A DNA stretch of 40,404 bases, taken from positions 1 to 40,404 of the forward strand of contig SYGM01000197.1 of assembly GCA_005799545.1 (NCBI GenBank). The letters are read 5' to 3'. The position numbers and the translations under genes are program-made. This document shows, piece by piece, positions 16,537 through 25,542 of the stretch. How positions within the stretch are numbered: the stretch's first letter is position 1; every line of letters begins with the position of its first letter. The DNA is from Planctomycetia bacterium. Lineage in GTDB: Bacteria; Planctomycetota; UBA1135; GCA-002686595. A model generated the notes under the pieces. That model worked only from the letters and a program-made list of their open reading frames with translations. It was not told the DNA's origin and made no database searches.

Positions 16537-18360
16537 CTACTGCACGAGCGCGCCGCGCATCGCCAGCGTCACGCGCACCTCGGCCTGCTTCCCGTCGCGC
16601 AGGTATTTCACCGGCACGACATCGCCCGGCTTGTAGCGCTGCAGCGCGTAGACCATGTCGCTGACCGTGGAGAGTTCCACGTCGCCGATCCACTGCAGCA
16701 CATCTCCGGCGAGGAAGCCCGCGCGCTCGGCGGGGCTGCCCTTGGAGGTACCGTCGATCAGGACGCCCTTCTCGCCGTAGGTGTAGTTGGGAACCGAGCC
16801 GAACCAGGCACGGAAACCGCCCTCACCGCGCTCGCGGCCCGCTTCGATCGCAGGCTGCACGAACGCGACGCGCTCGCGGCCGGCAAGTTCGCGAGCGAGC
16901 AAGGTCGTCAGCACGGCGACCTTGGCGGCACCGTCAGCCTCGAAGCGTTCCGTGTCATCGCTGGGCTTGTGATAGTCGGTGTGCAGGCCGCTGAAAAGGT
17001 GCAGTGCGGGCACCTGACGCTTGAGGAAGCTCTGGTGGTCGCTGGAACCACCCATCGCGCCACCTTGCGTGCTCACGGCGAGCTCAAGTCCAGCCTGCGG
17101 ACCCACGCGCGCGAGCAGTTCCGGGAAGCCCTGGCCTGTTCCCGCACCGAGCACCTGAAGCTTGCCCGAGCCTGCACGCCCGACCATGTCGAGATTGAGT
17201 TTGGCGACGATGCGCTGACGGGCGAATTCGGGCGAAGCCGCCCAACGCTCACTGCCGATGAGTCCGAGTTCCTCACCCGACCAGAGCGCGAAGATCACAT
17301 CACAATCAGGCTGCGGACCGGCTGACAGCGCGCGCGCGACCTCGAGCACGACGGCTGTGCCGCTGGCGTTGTCGTCCGCTCCGTTGTGGATCTCGCCGGT
17401 CTTGTCCGGTGCAAGTGAGCCATCGCCACCATGGCCGAGGTGGTCGTAGTGGGCTCCGATGACGAGTGCGCGCGAGGAGTCGCGTCCCTTGAGCCGACCG
17501 AGCACATTGCGCGCCGGGCCCTCTCCTCGGCGCACGTCCGCATGCAGCTCGAGGGTGCCGGCAGCAGGTGGAGCACTTTCGATCACCGGGTACAGACGCC
17601 GCGTCGCATCCTCCGAGAGCGCCAGCGCGGGAATGCCCGCGCGCGCGCTGCTGGCCGCATCAAAGGCCGGCAGGGCCGGTCCTTCGGCCGGCGTCAGTAG
17701 CACGGCGGCCTTGGCGCCGCGGCGCTTGGCGTTCATCACCTTGGTGAAGGCGCTGCTTGCGGCAAACAGCGGCTCGACTCCCCCGCCGTGCGGGCTCGCT
17801 TCCTTGGGCGGGGCCTTGGCGGCGGCCGCGGTGGCAGCCGCTTCGGCATCGGGCGGAGTGCCGCGCAGGATCAGCGCAACCTTGCCCGTGAGCTCCAGTC
17901 CTTCGAAGTCGTTGCGTCCGAGCGCTTCGCTCTCGATGCCGTAACCGCAGAAGACCGTTTCGCCTGTGAACCGGCCGCCCTCCGAGCAGTACAGGGGCGC
18001 GATGTCGGCGGGAGCATCGATGCGCGTGGCCTCAGTGCTGAGGAACGAGCCGCCGCCATCGGCAGCCTGCAGCGGCACGGAAAAGTCATGGAACCAGCCC
18101 TGCGTGCCCGCGGGGGAAAGACCGATCGCCTCCAAGCGGGCCGCGAGCCAGTCAGCGCTTTCGAGGCCGGCGGGCGTGCCCGCCCGTCGCCCCATGCGCG
18201 CATCGTCCGCGAGCCAGCGCACGTCCTCGAGCAGCCGCTGCTCGGCGGCACTTGCAGAAGCGGTGCTTGCGGAGACCGCGGGCCCGGCGGTGGGCGAAGA
18301 AGTCTGGCAGGCCCCGAGCAGAGCCAGAACGGGCAGGCAGGTCAGAAGTCGGTATTGCAT
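16537..18360 (-). CDS. M28 family zinc aminopeptidase lipoprotein with PA and PDZ domains
   Basis: A 607-residue lipoprotein (LLGAC, Cys 18). The M28 co-catalytic zinc site is complete: H304 and D306 in GAHYDHLG, the D329-D330 pair in NGADDNASG, E363-E364 in SGEELGLIGS, D391 in LNLDMVG and H464 in TDYHKPSDD. An inserted PA-like domain lies at about 85-280, with an Ala/Pro/Lys-rich loop. Residues from about 515 form a PDZ domain (GVLIDGTSKGSPAERAGFLAGDVLQWIGD), which often recognises protein C-termini. Similar PA-M28-PDZ proteins occur in Planctomycetota and other bacteria. The ATG at 18360 is chosen because it begins the lipoprotein signal. Probably degrades peptides in the periplasm or at the surface. 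It is divergent from the MBL-fold gene with a 62-base gap. Confidence 0.92.
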   Translation of the reverse strand: MQYRLLTCLPVLALLGACQTSSPTAGPAVSASTASASAAEQRLLEDVRWLADDARMGRRAGTPAGLESADWLAARLEAIGLSPAGTQGWFHDFSVPLQAADGGGSFLSTEATRIDAPADIAPLYCSEGGRFTGETVFCGYGIESEALGRNDFEGLELTGKVALILRGTPPDAEAAATAAAAKAPPKEASPHGGGVEPLFAASSAFTKVMNAKRRGAKAAVLLTPAEGPALPAFDAASSARAGIPALALSEDATRRLYPVIESAPPAAGTLELHADVRRGEGPARNVLGRLKGRDSSRALVIGAHYDHLGHGGDGSLAPDKTGEIHNGADDNASGTAVVLEVARALSAGPQPDCDVIFALWSGEELGLIGSERWAASPEFARQRIVAKLNLDMVGRAGSGKLQVLGAGTGQGFPELLARVGPQAGLELAVSTQGGAMGGSSDHQSFLKRQVPALHLFSGLHTDYHKPSDDTERFEADGAAKVAVLTTLLARELAGRERVAFVQPAIEAGRERGEGGFRAWFGSVPNYTYGEKGVLIDGTSKGSPAERAGFLAGDVLQWIGDVELSTVSDMVYALQRYKPGDVVPVKYLRDGKQAEVRVTLAMRGALVQ

Positions 18361-18385
18361 GACGGTTGAGGCTGGAAAGGATAGC

Positions 18386-18414
18386 AAGACAGCGCGCGCG
18401 GACGGGATTAGACT
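18386..18414 (+). promoter_or_regulatory. Candidate sigma70-type promoter for the MBL-fold gene
   Basis: AAGACA (18386-18391; 4/6 match to TTGACA), a 17-base spacer and TAGACT (18409-18414; 4/6 match to TATAAT). The -10 element ends eight bases before the ATG at 18423, so a transcript would have almost no leader. The 13-mer TAGACTCTTCCCC also occurs on the minus strand upstream of mscL. Confidence 0.4.
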
Positions 18415-18422
18415 CTTCCCCG

Positions 18423-19208
18423 ATGCATCTGCAGGTGCTTTCTTCCGGCAGCGAGGGCAATTCGACGCTGGTGCGCGGCGGCGACTGCACGCTGCTGGTG
18501 GATGCCGGCCTGCCGCGCATCGCCCTTGAGGAGCGCTTTGCCGCAGCAGGCCTGGGCCACGAACCGTTCGACCATGTGCTGGTGACGCATGGGCATCTGG
18601 ACCATGCCCGCAGCGTGGGACTCGTCGCGCGCCGCTCGCGCGCCACGCTGCACGCCGCCGATGCCCAGCTCTCGCACCCTTGGGCAAAGCGCGCCAAGCA
18701 ACTCGCGTCCCTGCGCGTCGATGCGCGCTTCGAGCTCCAAGCGCGCTCCCATCAGGATGCGATCGAAGTCGAATCCGTGCTGCTACCCCATGACTGCGAT
18801 CCCACGGTTGCGTTCGCCTTTCTGCACGGCGGGCGCAAGGCCGTGATCCTGACGGACATGGGACGGCCCGATCCGGACATCGCCAAGCGCCTGCACGATC
18901 CGCATGTGCTGGTGCTGGAGTTCAATTGGGATCCCGAGCGCATGCGCTGCGGCCCCTATCCGCCGATGCTGCAGCGCCGCATCACGGGCGGCCGCGGGCA
19001 CCTTTCCAATGAACAAGCCGGCCTGATGCTGGAGCGTCTGGCGGGCCCCAACCTGCACACGCTGCTGATCGCCCACATCTCGCAAAAAACCAACCTGCCT
19101 CAGCTGGCTCTGGAGTGCGCGCAGCGCACGCTCCAGCGGCTGGGTCTTCACCATGTTCGCGTGCTGCTCACCGAGCAGCACAGGATCCTGCCTGCCATCG
19201 AAGTCTGA
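18423..19208 (+). CDS. Metallo-beta-lactamase-fold hydrolase (YycJ/WalJ-like)
   Basis: A 261-residue cytoplasmic enzyme of the MBL-fold superfamily. It opens with MHLQVLSSGSEGNSTLV, typical of the YycJ/WalJ branch, and has the metal motif H56-G-H58-L-D60-H61, followed by a later ILTDMG strand and LIAHISQKTN. Members include phosphodiesterases and nucleases; YycJ has been linked to DNA mismatch repair as a 5'-exonuclease in Bacillus-type bacteria, but that function is not established for this lineage. It starts at the ATG at 18423, right after a promoter-like element with no room for a Shine-Dalgarno, suggesting a nearly leaderless transcript. The PVC dehydrogenase gene follows after 6 bases, probably co-transcribed. 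Confidence 0.88.
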   Translation: MHLQVLSSGSEGNSTLVRGGDCTLLVDAGLPRIALEERFAAAGLGHEPFDHVLVTHGHLDHARSVGLVARRSRATLHAADAQLSHPWAKRAKQLASLRVDARFELQARSHQDAIEVESVLLPHDCDPTVAFAFLHGGRKAVILTDMGRPDPDIAKRLHDPHVLVLEFNWDPERMRCGPYPPMLQRRITGGRGHLSNEQAGLMLERLAGPNLHTLLIAHISQKTNLPQLALECAQRTLQRLGLHHVRVLLTEQHRILPAIEV

Positions 19209-19214
19209 CCTGCC

Positions 19215-22200
19215 ATGATCCACGCTTACCTGCTTGTCATGCTCCCGGCCCTATCCGCTTCTCAGGGATCCGCACAGGACCTGAGTGCGCAATTCGAGCT
19301 CGATGCACGCCTCGAAGCGCGCCTGTGGGCGGAATCGCCGCAGCTCTACAACCCCACGGCGATCGATGTCGATGCACGCGGCCGGATCTGGGTCGCAGAA
19401 GCGGTCAACTATCGCCAGTGGAACGGCCGCAACCCCGGCAAGCACTTTGACGAGGGCGACCGCATCGTGATCCTCGAGGACAAGGACGGGGACGGCTTTG
19501 CCGAGAGCTCCAAGGTCTTTGCGCAGGAAAAGGGGCTGGTTTCCCCGCTGGGCATCTGCGTCATCGACAACCGCGTGCTGGTCTCCTGCTCGCCGGATGC
19601 GATCCTGTACACCGACACGGACGGTGATGACGTCGCGGACAAGCGCGAGGTATTCCTCAGCGGCTTCGGCGGGCCCAACCACGATCACGGCCTGCACAGC
19701 TTCGTGGTCGGCCCCGACGGCGAGTGGTACTTCAACACCGGCAACGCAGGACCGCATCTGGTGCAGGATGCCAGCGGCTGGAATCTGCGCTCGGGCTCGC
19801 TCTACCGCGACGGAGGCGAGTTCGCAGCCGACAACAGGCCCGGGCTGGTTTCGGATGACAACCGCGTCTATGTGGGCGGACTGGCACTGCGCGTGGGATC
19901 GAACGGCTCCCCGCTGCGTGTGCTGGCGCACAATTTCCGCAACAACTACGAGCTCGCGCTCGATTCCTACGGCAACTTCTATCAGTCCGACAACGATGAC
20001 GACGGCAATCAGGGCTGCCGTACGATGTGGGTCATGGAGGGTGGCAACTACGGCTACTTCTCCGCGGATGGATCGCGCTACTGGAACAGCGACCGGCGGC
20101 CCGGCCAAAGCGTGCCCAGCGCGCACTGGCACCAGGAGGATCCCGGAGTGCTGCCCGCCGGTTGCATCAACGGTGCCGGCGGCCCCACCGGTGTCGCCGT
20201 CTACGAAAACGGACTGCTGCCCGCGGACTTCAGCGGTCTGGTGCTCAACTGCGATGCCGGTCGCAATGTGGTCTACGCGCATCGCCCCACGGCCAACGGA
20301 GCCGGTTGGGACATGCAGAGTGGCGCGCTGATCGCCGCACGCATGGGCACGGGCAACGAGCGCGAGCGCTGGTTCCGCCCCTCAGATGTCTGCGTCGGCA
20401 CCGATGGCGCCGTGTATGTCGCCGACTGGTACGACCCGGGTGTCGGCGGACATGCTGCGGGCGACCGGGAAGCGTACGGCCGCATCCTGCGCATCGCGCC
20501 CAAGGGCGACCGCACGCGCGCGCCCGCAGTGAACACGGCCACGCTCGAGGGCGCGCTCGCCGCACTGGCTTCCCCCGCCGTGCAGGTGCGCGGTCAGGCC
20601 CGCGCGCGCATTGTGCGCGAGGGAGCCGCGGCGCTGGAGCCGCTGCGCCGCTGGATGGAAGGCAAGGATCCGGTGCTGACGGCACGCGGCATCTGGATCG
20701 CCGCCGTGCTGTCGCCCGAAGGCCTCGCCGCCGCGCTGCAGTACCTCAAGTCCTCGGACCCCAACCTGCGCATCACGGCACTGCGCGCCTGGCGTCATGT
20801 CTACGAGCTCTCGCGTCGCACGCAGACGGATCCTCCGGCGCGGCTGTTCGAGGATCCCAACCAGCTCAGCGAGCAGCATCCCATGGTGCTGCGCGAGCTG
20901 GCGCTGGCCATGCGCTGGAACATCGACAAGAGCGGCCGCTGGCGCGCGTTCCACGGTCTGGATGTGCGCAAGCTGCTCGATGGCTGGGATGGCCGCGATC
21001 CGTGGATGCTTGAGGCGCTGGCTCAGGCTTACAACGAGCTGCCGGAGATGTTCTACACGCAGCGCAGCGCAGAGGAGAAGGATCCGCTGCGCTGGACGGA
21101 TCGCACGGCGCGTCTGGCGTGGCGCATTCGCCCGCCGGAATTGGTCGCGGACTTCACCGCTCGCGCCATGAGCGCCGAGCTCTCCAAGGAGCAGCGCAAT
21201 CTGGCGATCGAGAGCCTTGCGTTTTTGAAGGTCCGCGCAGCAGCCGAAGCGATGCTGACGATTGCACTGGGCGGTCCGGAGGACCTGAGACCGCTGGCGC
21301 GCTGGTGGGTTCAGCACCGCTCCACCAATGACTGGGCTGACTACAACCTCGCCGAGCAGCTCAAGCCGCGGGGTGGCGGAGATGCGACGCGCGTGTGGGC
21401 CAGCGGCCGACTGCGCGAGGGCGTGGAGGCCTTCGATCTCGATGTCCGCGGCGCGGTTCGCACGCATCTCGTGGCGCTGCCGGGTGGCAGCAATTCCTGC
21501 GACTGGGTGGATTGGCTGGATCTCAGCGTGCTTGACGAGAACGGCAAGGCCTTGCCCTTCAGCCTCGGCGGCCATGAATCCGCAAGCACCGAGTGGGGCA
21601 GCGTGCAGGTGGGCAAGAACTGCAACGGCGGCCCGCTGCGCGTCGGCGAGCAGCGTTACACAAGCGGCATCGGCACACACGCGGAGAGCCGCATCGTGTA
21701 CGCGCTGCCGAAGGGTGCTGCGCGACTGGTCGGTCTGGTCGGCATGGATCACGGCGGCACCGCGCAGCGCAACGGCGACGGCGTCGAGTTCGAGATCCTG
21801 CTGGAGCGGCCGGTCGACAAGGCGGCCGAGAAGGCTCGTCTGGAACTGCTGACGCGCGCCGATGCCGACCCCAAGGTGCTCGAGGCTGCTGTACGGCACT
21901 TCGCCGCGAGCAGCGAGGGCGGCATGCTGCTGGTGCGCATGGCGCAGCAGCAGCAGCTCAGCGCGGCGGCCCGCGCACTGGCGGCGACGCAGATCGAGCA
22001 GTGCCCCGATCTGGCGGTGCGGGCGCTCGCCCGTGCGCAGTTCCCGGCCGCATCCGATGCGCCCGGCAGCGAGCGCAAGTCCTCGGTGCTGGCGCTGCAG
22101 GGCGACGCGCGCAACGGGCAGAAGCTGTTCTTCGGCGAGCGAGCACGCTGCTACAGCTGTCACCGCTTCTACGAGCGTGGCGGCGAGATCGGCCCCGATC

Positions 22201-23111
22201 TCAGCGCCGTGGCACTCAAGTACGGTCGCGGTGAGTTGCTGGAGTCGATCCTCAACCCCAGCGCCGCGATCGCCTTCGGCTACGACGCCTGGATGGTCGA
22301 GACCACGGACGGATCTCTCTACACGGGCTTCATCACCTCGGACAACGGCAAGCAGCTGGTGCTCAAGGACACGACCGGACGCCTGGAGGTGCTTCCGAGC
22401 GCCGAAGTGGAGACAAAGACCAAGCAGAAGCTTTCCGTGATGCCCGACAACGCAGCCATGGGTCTAAGCGAGCAGGAACTGGCGGATCTGCTGGAGTTCC
22501 TGCGCAGCAATCCGCGCGTGCCGGGACGCCGGCTCTCGGAGCAGGCGCTGTTCAACGGACAGGACTTCACGGGCTGGACCTTCCACAGCGACACGCAGGG
22601 CGCGAAGCTCGAAGAGGTCTTCACCATCGAGAACAGCGTGCTGGTCTGCAAGGGCAACCCGATCGGCTACCTTCGCACGACCGAGGACTACACGAACTTC
22701 GAGCTCAGCCTGGAATGGCGTCATGACCCGCGCTTCTCACCCGGGAACTCCGGCGTGCTGATGCGGATGCACGGTGCCGACAAGGTCTGGCCGAAGAGCA
22801 TCGAGGCACAGCTGCAGCACCGCAATGCCGGCGACATCTGGAACATCGACGAGTTCCCGATGCAGACCGAAGCGAGCCGCACCGAGGGCCGGTGGACCGG
22901 CAAGGCACAGCCGTGCAACGAAAAACCGTTGGGCGAGTGGAACCGCTACGACATCACGCTCGATGGCGGAGAGTTGCGCCTGTATGTCAACGGTGAACTC
23001 CAGAACGCCGCGCATTGGTGCGAGGAGCTCCCCGGCAAGATCTGCCTGCAGAGCGAGGGTGCCGTGATCCAATTCAGGAACATCCGCATCCGGAAAATCG
23101 AGCGCGACTAG
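19215..23111 (+). CDS. Giant PVC-type membrane-bound dehydrogenase with HEAT, NPCBM, cytochrome c and DUF1080 domains
   Basis: A 1298-residue exported protein with a signal peptide (LLVMLPALSASQGSAQ). Order of domains: glucose/sorbosone-dehydrogenase-like beta-propeller (about 30-425) with calcium-loop-like DKDGDGFAE and DTDGDDVAD and GPNHDHGLHSF; HEAT-like repeats (about 435-700); an NPCBM-like sugar-binding module (about 740-865, TSGIGTHAESRIVYALP); a cytochrome c domain with C979-Y-S-C982-H983; and a C-terminal DUF1080 (3-keto-disaccharide hydrolase-like) domain (about 1110-1298, LFNGQDFTGWTFH). This is the classic planctomycete PVC dehydrogenase, with an extra NPCBM and DUF1080 fused. It probably oxidises an extracellular sugar and passes electrons to the haem; the DUF1080 part could cleave the keto-glycoside. 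Joint activity is inference. Confidence 0.93.
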   Translation: MIHAYLLVMLPALSASQGSAQDLSAQFELDARLEARLWAESPQLYNPTAIDVDARGRIWVAEAVNYRQWNGRNPGKHFDEGDRIVILEDKDGDGFAESSKVFAQEKGLVSPLGICVIDNRVLVSCSPDAILYTDTDGDDVADKREVFLSGFGGPNHDHGLHSFVVGPDGEWYFNTGNAGPHLVQDASGWNLRSGSLYRDGGEFAADNRPGLVSDDNRVYVGGLALRVGSNGSPLRVLAHNFRNNYELALDSYGNFYQSDNDDDGNQGCRTMWVMEGGNYGYFSADGSRYWNSDRRPGQSVPSAHWHQEDPGVLPAGCINGAGGPTGVAVYENGLLPADFSGLVLNCDAGRNVVYAHRPTANGAGWDMQSGALIAARMGTGNERERWFRPSDVCVGTDGAVYVADWYDPGVGGHAAGDREAYGRILRIAPKGDRTRAPAVNTATLEGALAALASPAVQVRGQARARIVREGAAALEPLRRWMEGKDPVLTARGIWIAAVLSPEGLAAALQYLKSSDPNLRITALRAWRHVYELSRRTQTDPPARLFEDPNQLSEQHPMVLRELALAMRWNIDKSGRWRAFHGLDVRKLLDGWDGRDPWMLEALAQAYNELPEMFYTQRSAEEKDPLRWTDRTARLAWRIRPPELVADFTARAMSAELSKEQRNLAIESLAFLKVRAAAEAMLTIALGGPEDLRPLARWWVQHRSTNDWADYNLAEQLKPRGGGDATRVWASGRLREGVEAFDLDVRGAVRTHLVALPGGSNSCDWVDWLDLSVLDENGKALPFSLGGHESASTEWGSVQVGKNCNGGPLRVGEQRYTSGIGTHAESRIVYALPKGAARLVGLVGMDHGGTAQRNGDGVEFEILLERPVDKAAEKARLELLTRADADPKVLEAAVRHFAASSEGGMLLVRMAQQQQLSAAARALAATQIEQCPDLAVRALARAQFPAASDAPGSERKSSVLALQGDARNGQKLFFGERARCYSCHRFYERGGEIGPDLSAVALKYGRGELLESILNPSAAIAFGYDAWMVETTDGSLYTGFITSDNGKQLVLKDTTGRLEVLPSAEVETKTKQKLSVMPDNAAMGLSEQELADLLEFLRSNPRVPGRRLSEQALFNGQDFTGWTFHSDTQGAKLEEVFTIENSVLVCKGNPIGYLRTTEDYTNFELSLEWRHDPRFSPGNSGVLMRMHGADKVWPKSIEAQLQHRNAGDIWNIDEFPMQTEASRTEGRWTGKAQPCNEKPLGEWNRYDITLDGGELRLYVNGELQNAAHWCEELPGKICLQSEGAVIQFRNIRIRKIERD

Positions 23112-23135
23112 CGTGCGCAGGAAGTCTGCGCACGC
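23111..23135 (+). terminator. Perfect 10-bp hairpin after the PVC dehydrogenase
   Basis: GCGTGCGCAG pairs with CTGCGCACGC around a 5-base loop, starting at the last base of the stop codon. No T tract follows, so it may work as a 3' end stabiliser or need Rho. Confidence 0.5.
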
Positions 23136-23164
23136 TGGAAAGGCACGGGTCCGACCATTATACT
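23136..23164 (+). promoter_or_regulatory. Candidate sigma70-type promoter for the small lipoprotein
   Basis: TGGAAA (23136-23141; 4/6), 17-base spacer, TATACT (23159-23164; 5/6 match to TATAAT). It directly follows the hairpin of the upstream gene and gives a leader of about 60 bases for the DUF3332-like gene. Confidence 0.45.
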
Positions 23165-23229
23165 TTCGCGCGCCGATTCGCGCTTTGCGGATCGGTTCTC
23201 CCCCATTTTCGAATCGCACACACCGCACC

Positions 23230-23466
23230 ATGAAGAAGTCCGTCCTCGCCTGCGCCCTCGCGCTCAGCGTTTTCGCCACCGGCTGCCTCGGCCCCAACAA
23301 GACCTTCCAGGGCCTGCGTGACTGGAACACCACCGCCACGGAGAACAAGTGGGTCAACGAGGGCATCTTCCTCGGCCTGAACATCATCCCGGTCTACGGG
23401 CTGTGCTACCTGGCTGACCTGGTGGTCTTCAACTCGATCGAGTTCTGGAACGGCGAGAAGAAGTGA
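23230..23466 (+). CDS. Small DUF3332-like lipoprotein
   Basis: A 78-residue predicted lipoprotein: MKKSVLACALALSVFATGC leader (Cys at residue 19), then a body of the type seen in DUF3332 (GPNKTFQGLRDWN, KWVNEGIFLGLNIIPVYGLCYLADLVVFNSIEFW). The hydrophobic middle could be a membrane or interface segment. The start is the ATG at 23230, set by the leader and by a promoter-like element 66 bases upstream; the frame runs further upstream without domains. Role unknown; the family is named only as a domain of unknown function. It converges on the GT2 gene cluster. Confidence 0.8.
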   Translation: MKKSVLACALALSVFATGCLGPNKTFQGLRDWNTTATENKWVNEGIFLGLNIIPVYGLCYLADLVVFNSIEFWNGEKK

Positions 23467-23497
23467 TCCACGCCGGAACGCCTCAGGTCTGATCCAT

Positions 23498-24247
23498 TCA
23501 GCCCTGAGCTCTGCCAGCGGCCGTGCTCGCCCCGCGAGCGCGGCCGCTCGGCTTGGCATAGGGCAGGGCGGACCAGCGCACGATGGCCCAAAGTGCGATG
23601 AAGGCGTCCTTGAGTCCGATCTTCTTCCCTTCGCTGTAGTCGCGACCTGCATACGAGATCGGCACCTCGTAGACGCGCACCCGCAGGCGTGCGATCTTGG
23701 CTGTCAACTCGGGCTCCACGGCGAAGGTGCGCGAGCGGATCTCGATGCGTTCCACCACATCGCGGCGCATGACCTTGTAACAGGTTTCCATGTCCGTGAG
23801 GTTGAGGTTGGTGAACATGTTGCTCGCCAGCGTCAGCATGCGGTTGCCCACGTAGTGCCAGAACAGATGCACGCGGGCATAGGCACCGCCGAGAAAGCGG
23901 CTGCCGTAGACCACATCGGCCTTGCCTTCGAGGATCGGCCTCAGCAGCGCGGCGTAGTCGTTCGGGTCGTACTCCAGATCGGCATCCTGAATGATCACCA
24001 CATCGCCCTGCACCTCGCGGAAGCCGCTCGAGAGCGCTGCACCCTTGCCGCGGTTGCGCTCATGGTACAGACAGCGCACCTGCGGATGCTCCCGCTGCAG
24101 TTCCGCCATGATCTCGCGGGAGCGGTCACGCGAGCCGTCATCCACGAGCAGCAGTTCCTTCTCGAAGGGGGTCGCCAGCACGCGCTCGACGATCGCGCGC
24201 AGCGTGGCCTCCTCGTTGTAGACCGGGATGACGATCGAGAGCTTCAA
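23498..24247 (-). CDS. GT2 glycosyltransferase, dolichyl-phosphate-mannose synthase-like
   Basis: A 249-residue soluble GT-A enzyme. N-terminal KLSIVIPVYNEE, the LLVDDGSRDRS nucleotide-binding block (D36, D37), GKGAALSSGF, and the QDADLEYDP motif (D88, D90) for the metal and donor. The YKVMRRDVVERIEI and YEVPISYAGRDYSEGKKI segments are typical of polyprenyl-phosphate mannosyl or glucosyl transferases, which would make donors for the GT39-type enzymes in this window (inference). The frame starts upstream of the previous stop, but the TTG at 24247 overlaps that stop as TTGA and puts the family start exactly at residue 1, so I chose it. The last gene of a five-gene unit. Confidence 0.88.
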   Translation of the reverse strand: MKLSIVIPVYNEEATLRAIVERVLATPFEKELLLVDDGSRDRSREIMAELQREHPQVRCLYHERNRGKGAALSSGFREVQGDVVIIQDADLEYDPNDYAALLRPILEGKADVVYGSRFLGGAYARVHLFWHYVGNRMLTLASNMFTNLNLTDMETCYKVMRRDVVERIEIRSRTFAVEPELTAKIARLRVRVYEVPISYAGRDYSEGKKIGLKDAFIALWAIVRWSALPYAKPSGRARGASTAAGRAQG

Positions 24248-25542
24248 GGCTTGCGCGCTTCCGGAAGTCGATCGCCGCCGAACAAGGCGTTGAGGTCGTA
24301 CAGTTCGCTGAGGCCCTGCTGCAGCTCCATGTAGCCTTTCTCCCCCTCGATGCACCAGTGCGGCTTGAGGAACAGGGCGAAGATCTCCGCATCACTGCGG
24401 CGCCGGCGGGCCTGCACCGCAGCCCGGCGCCGTTGCCAGTGCGGATAATTGCCCAACAGGTCATTGATCGCCAGCAGGTCCGCCATGCCCACCCGGCGCA
24501 CCTCGATCTTCTCCTCGAAGGCCGCCTGACGGGCCTTCTCGAGCAGCTTCATGACGCCGCCGCGCGCAGGATCCTCGGCATGTTCGATGCGGAAGCTCTT
24601 GTCCTCGTGCACGCCCATCATCATCCAGGTGCGGCGCACCGCGAGCGCCAGCATCGGCGCCAGAATGCGCTTGAGGTTCTCCTCGTCGTAGTTCTTGAAG
24701 CAGGCCAGCAGCGGGTTGCGCACCTGGATCAGGCGCACCATCTCCATCGGCAGACGCCGCGAAGTCGCCGAGTGGTGGTGCCAGCACTCCGAGGAGGGCA
24801 CATAGTGGCACTCATGGCCCTGCACCCACAGCCGCCAGCCCAGATCGACATCTTCGTAGTAGGCGAAGAACTCATCATCAAAGCCCCCCGCCTCGAAGTA
24901 GACGCGCGCGTCGATTGCCATCGCGCCGCCGCATGGAAACAGCGTCTTGCGCGGGATGTCGAAGTGGGCACTCGGCAGCTCATCGATGCCTACCTGAATG
25001 CCCAGGCCGTGGAAGTTCATTGCGCCGCCGGCGGAGTTGAGCACCTTCCCGTCCCACGAGTACATCTTGGAAGTCGTGGCCTGACACTCCCCGCGCACCA
25101 GCGGGGCGACGAGCTCGCGCAGCCAGTCAGCGGCGACGCGCATGTCGTTGTTGAGGAACACCAGCACCTGCGCATCGCGCGCCTCGCGGGCGCCCTGATT
25201 GCAGCCGGCGGCAAAGCCGACATTGCGATCGTTGACGAACAGCCGCACCCAGCCGTGGCGGGAGCGCATCTCCTCCACCGAGCCGTCGCTGGATCCGTTG
25301 TCGACGAGGATCACCTCCAGGCGATCCTTCGGATAGTTCAGTGCGGACAACGACTCGAAGCAGCCCTGCAGGTGGTGTTTGCCGTTGAGGTTCAGGATCA
25401 CGATGCTGACGCGCGGCAGCTGTTCGTCCGTCACCGGGCCGCCCGGTCGAACCTGCAATTCGTAGGGAAATCCGCCGGAAGAGGCCGGGGGGACCGGGGG
25501 GGGCTTGGGCTTGCCGAACAGGCGATTCAGAAATCCGCTCAC
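24244..25542 (-). CDS. GT2 glycosyltransferase, rhamnosyltransferase-like
   Basis: A 432-residue GT-A enzyme of the WbbL-like group. The N-terminus carries a Pro-rich stretch, then VSIVILNLNGKHHL, ILVDNGSSDGS, NVGFAAGCNQGA, FLNNDMRVAADWL (metal-binding NND), FPCGGAMAIDARVYFEAGGFDDEFFAYYEDVDLGWR, the acceptor/ED motif. About 120 extra residues at the C-terminus are basic and helical (RRRAAVQARRRRSDAEIF) without a known domain. GTG start at 25542 overlaps the upstream stop as GTGA; its own stop overlaps the next start as TTGA, so the genes are tightly coupled. It likely adds a deoxysugar to an envelope or exopolysaccharide chain; the sugar is not known. Confidence 0.88.
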   Translation of the reverse strand: MSGFLNRLFGKPKPPPVPPASSGGFPYELQVRPGGPVTDEQLPRVSIVILNLNGKHHLQGCFESLSALNYPKDRLEVILVDNGSSDGSVEEMRSRHGWVRLFVNDRNVGFAAGCNQGAREARDAQVLVFLNNDMRVAADWLRELVAPLVRGECQATTSKMYSWDGKVLNSAGGAMNFHGLGIQVGIDELPSAHFDIPRKTLFPCGGAMAIDARVYFEAGGFDDEFFAYYEDVDLGWRLWVQGHECHYVPSSECWHHHSATSRRLPMEMVRLIQVRNPLLACFKNYDEENLKRILAPMLALAVRRTWMMMGVHEDKSFRIEHAEDPARGGVMKLLEKARQAAFEEKIEVRRVGMADLLAINDLLGNYPHWQRRRAAVQARRRRSDAEIFALFLKPHWCIEGEKGYMELQQGLSELYDLNALFGGDRLPEARKP

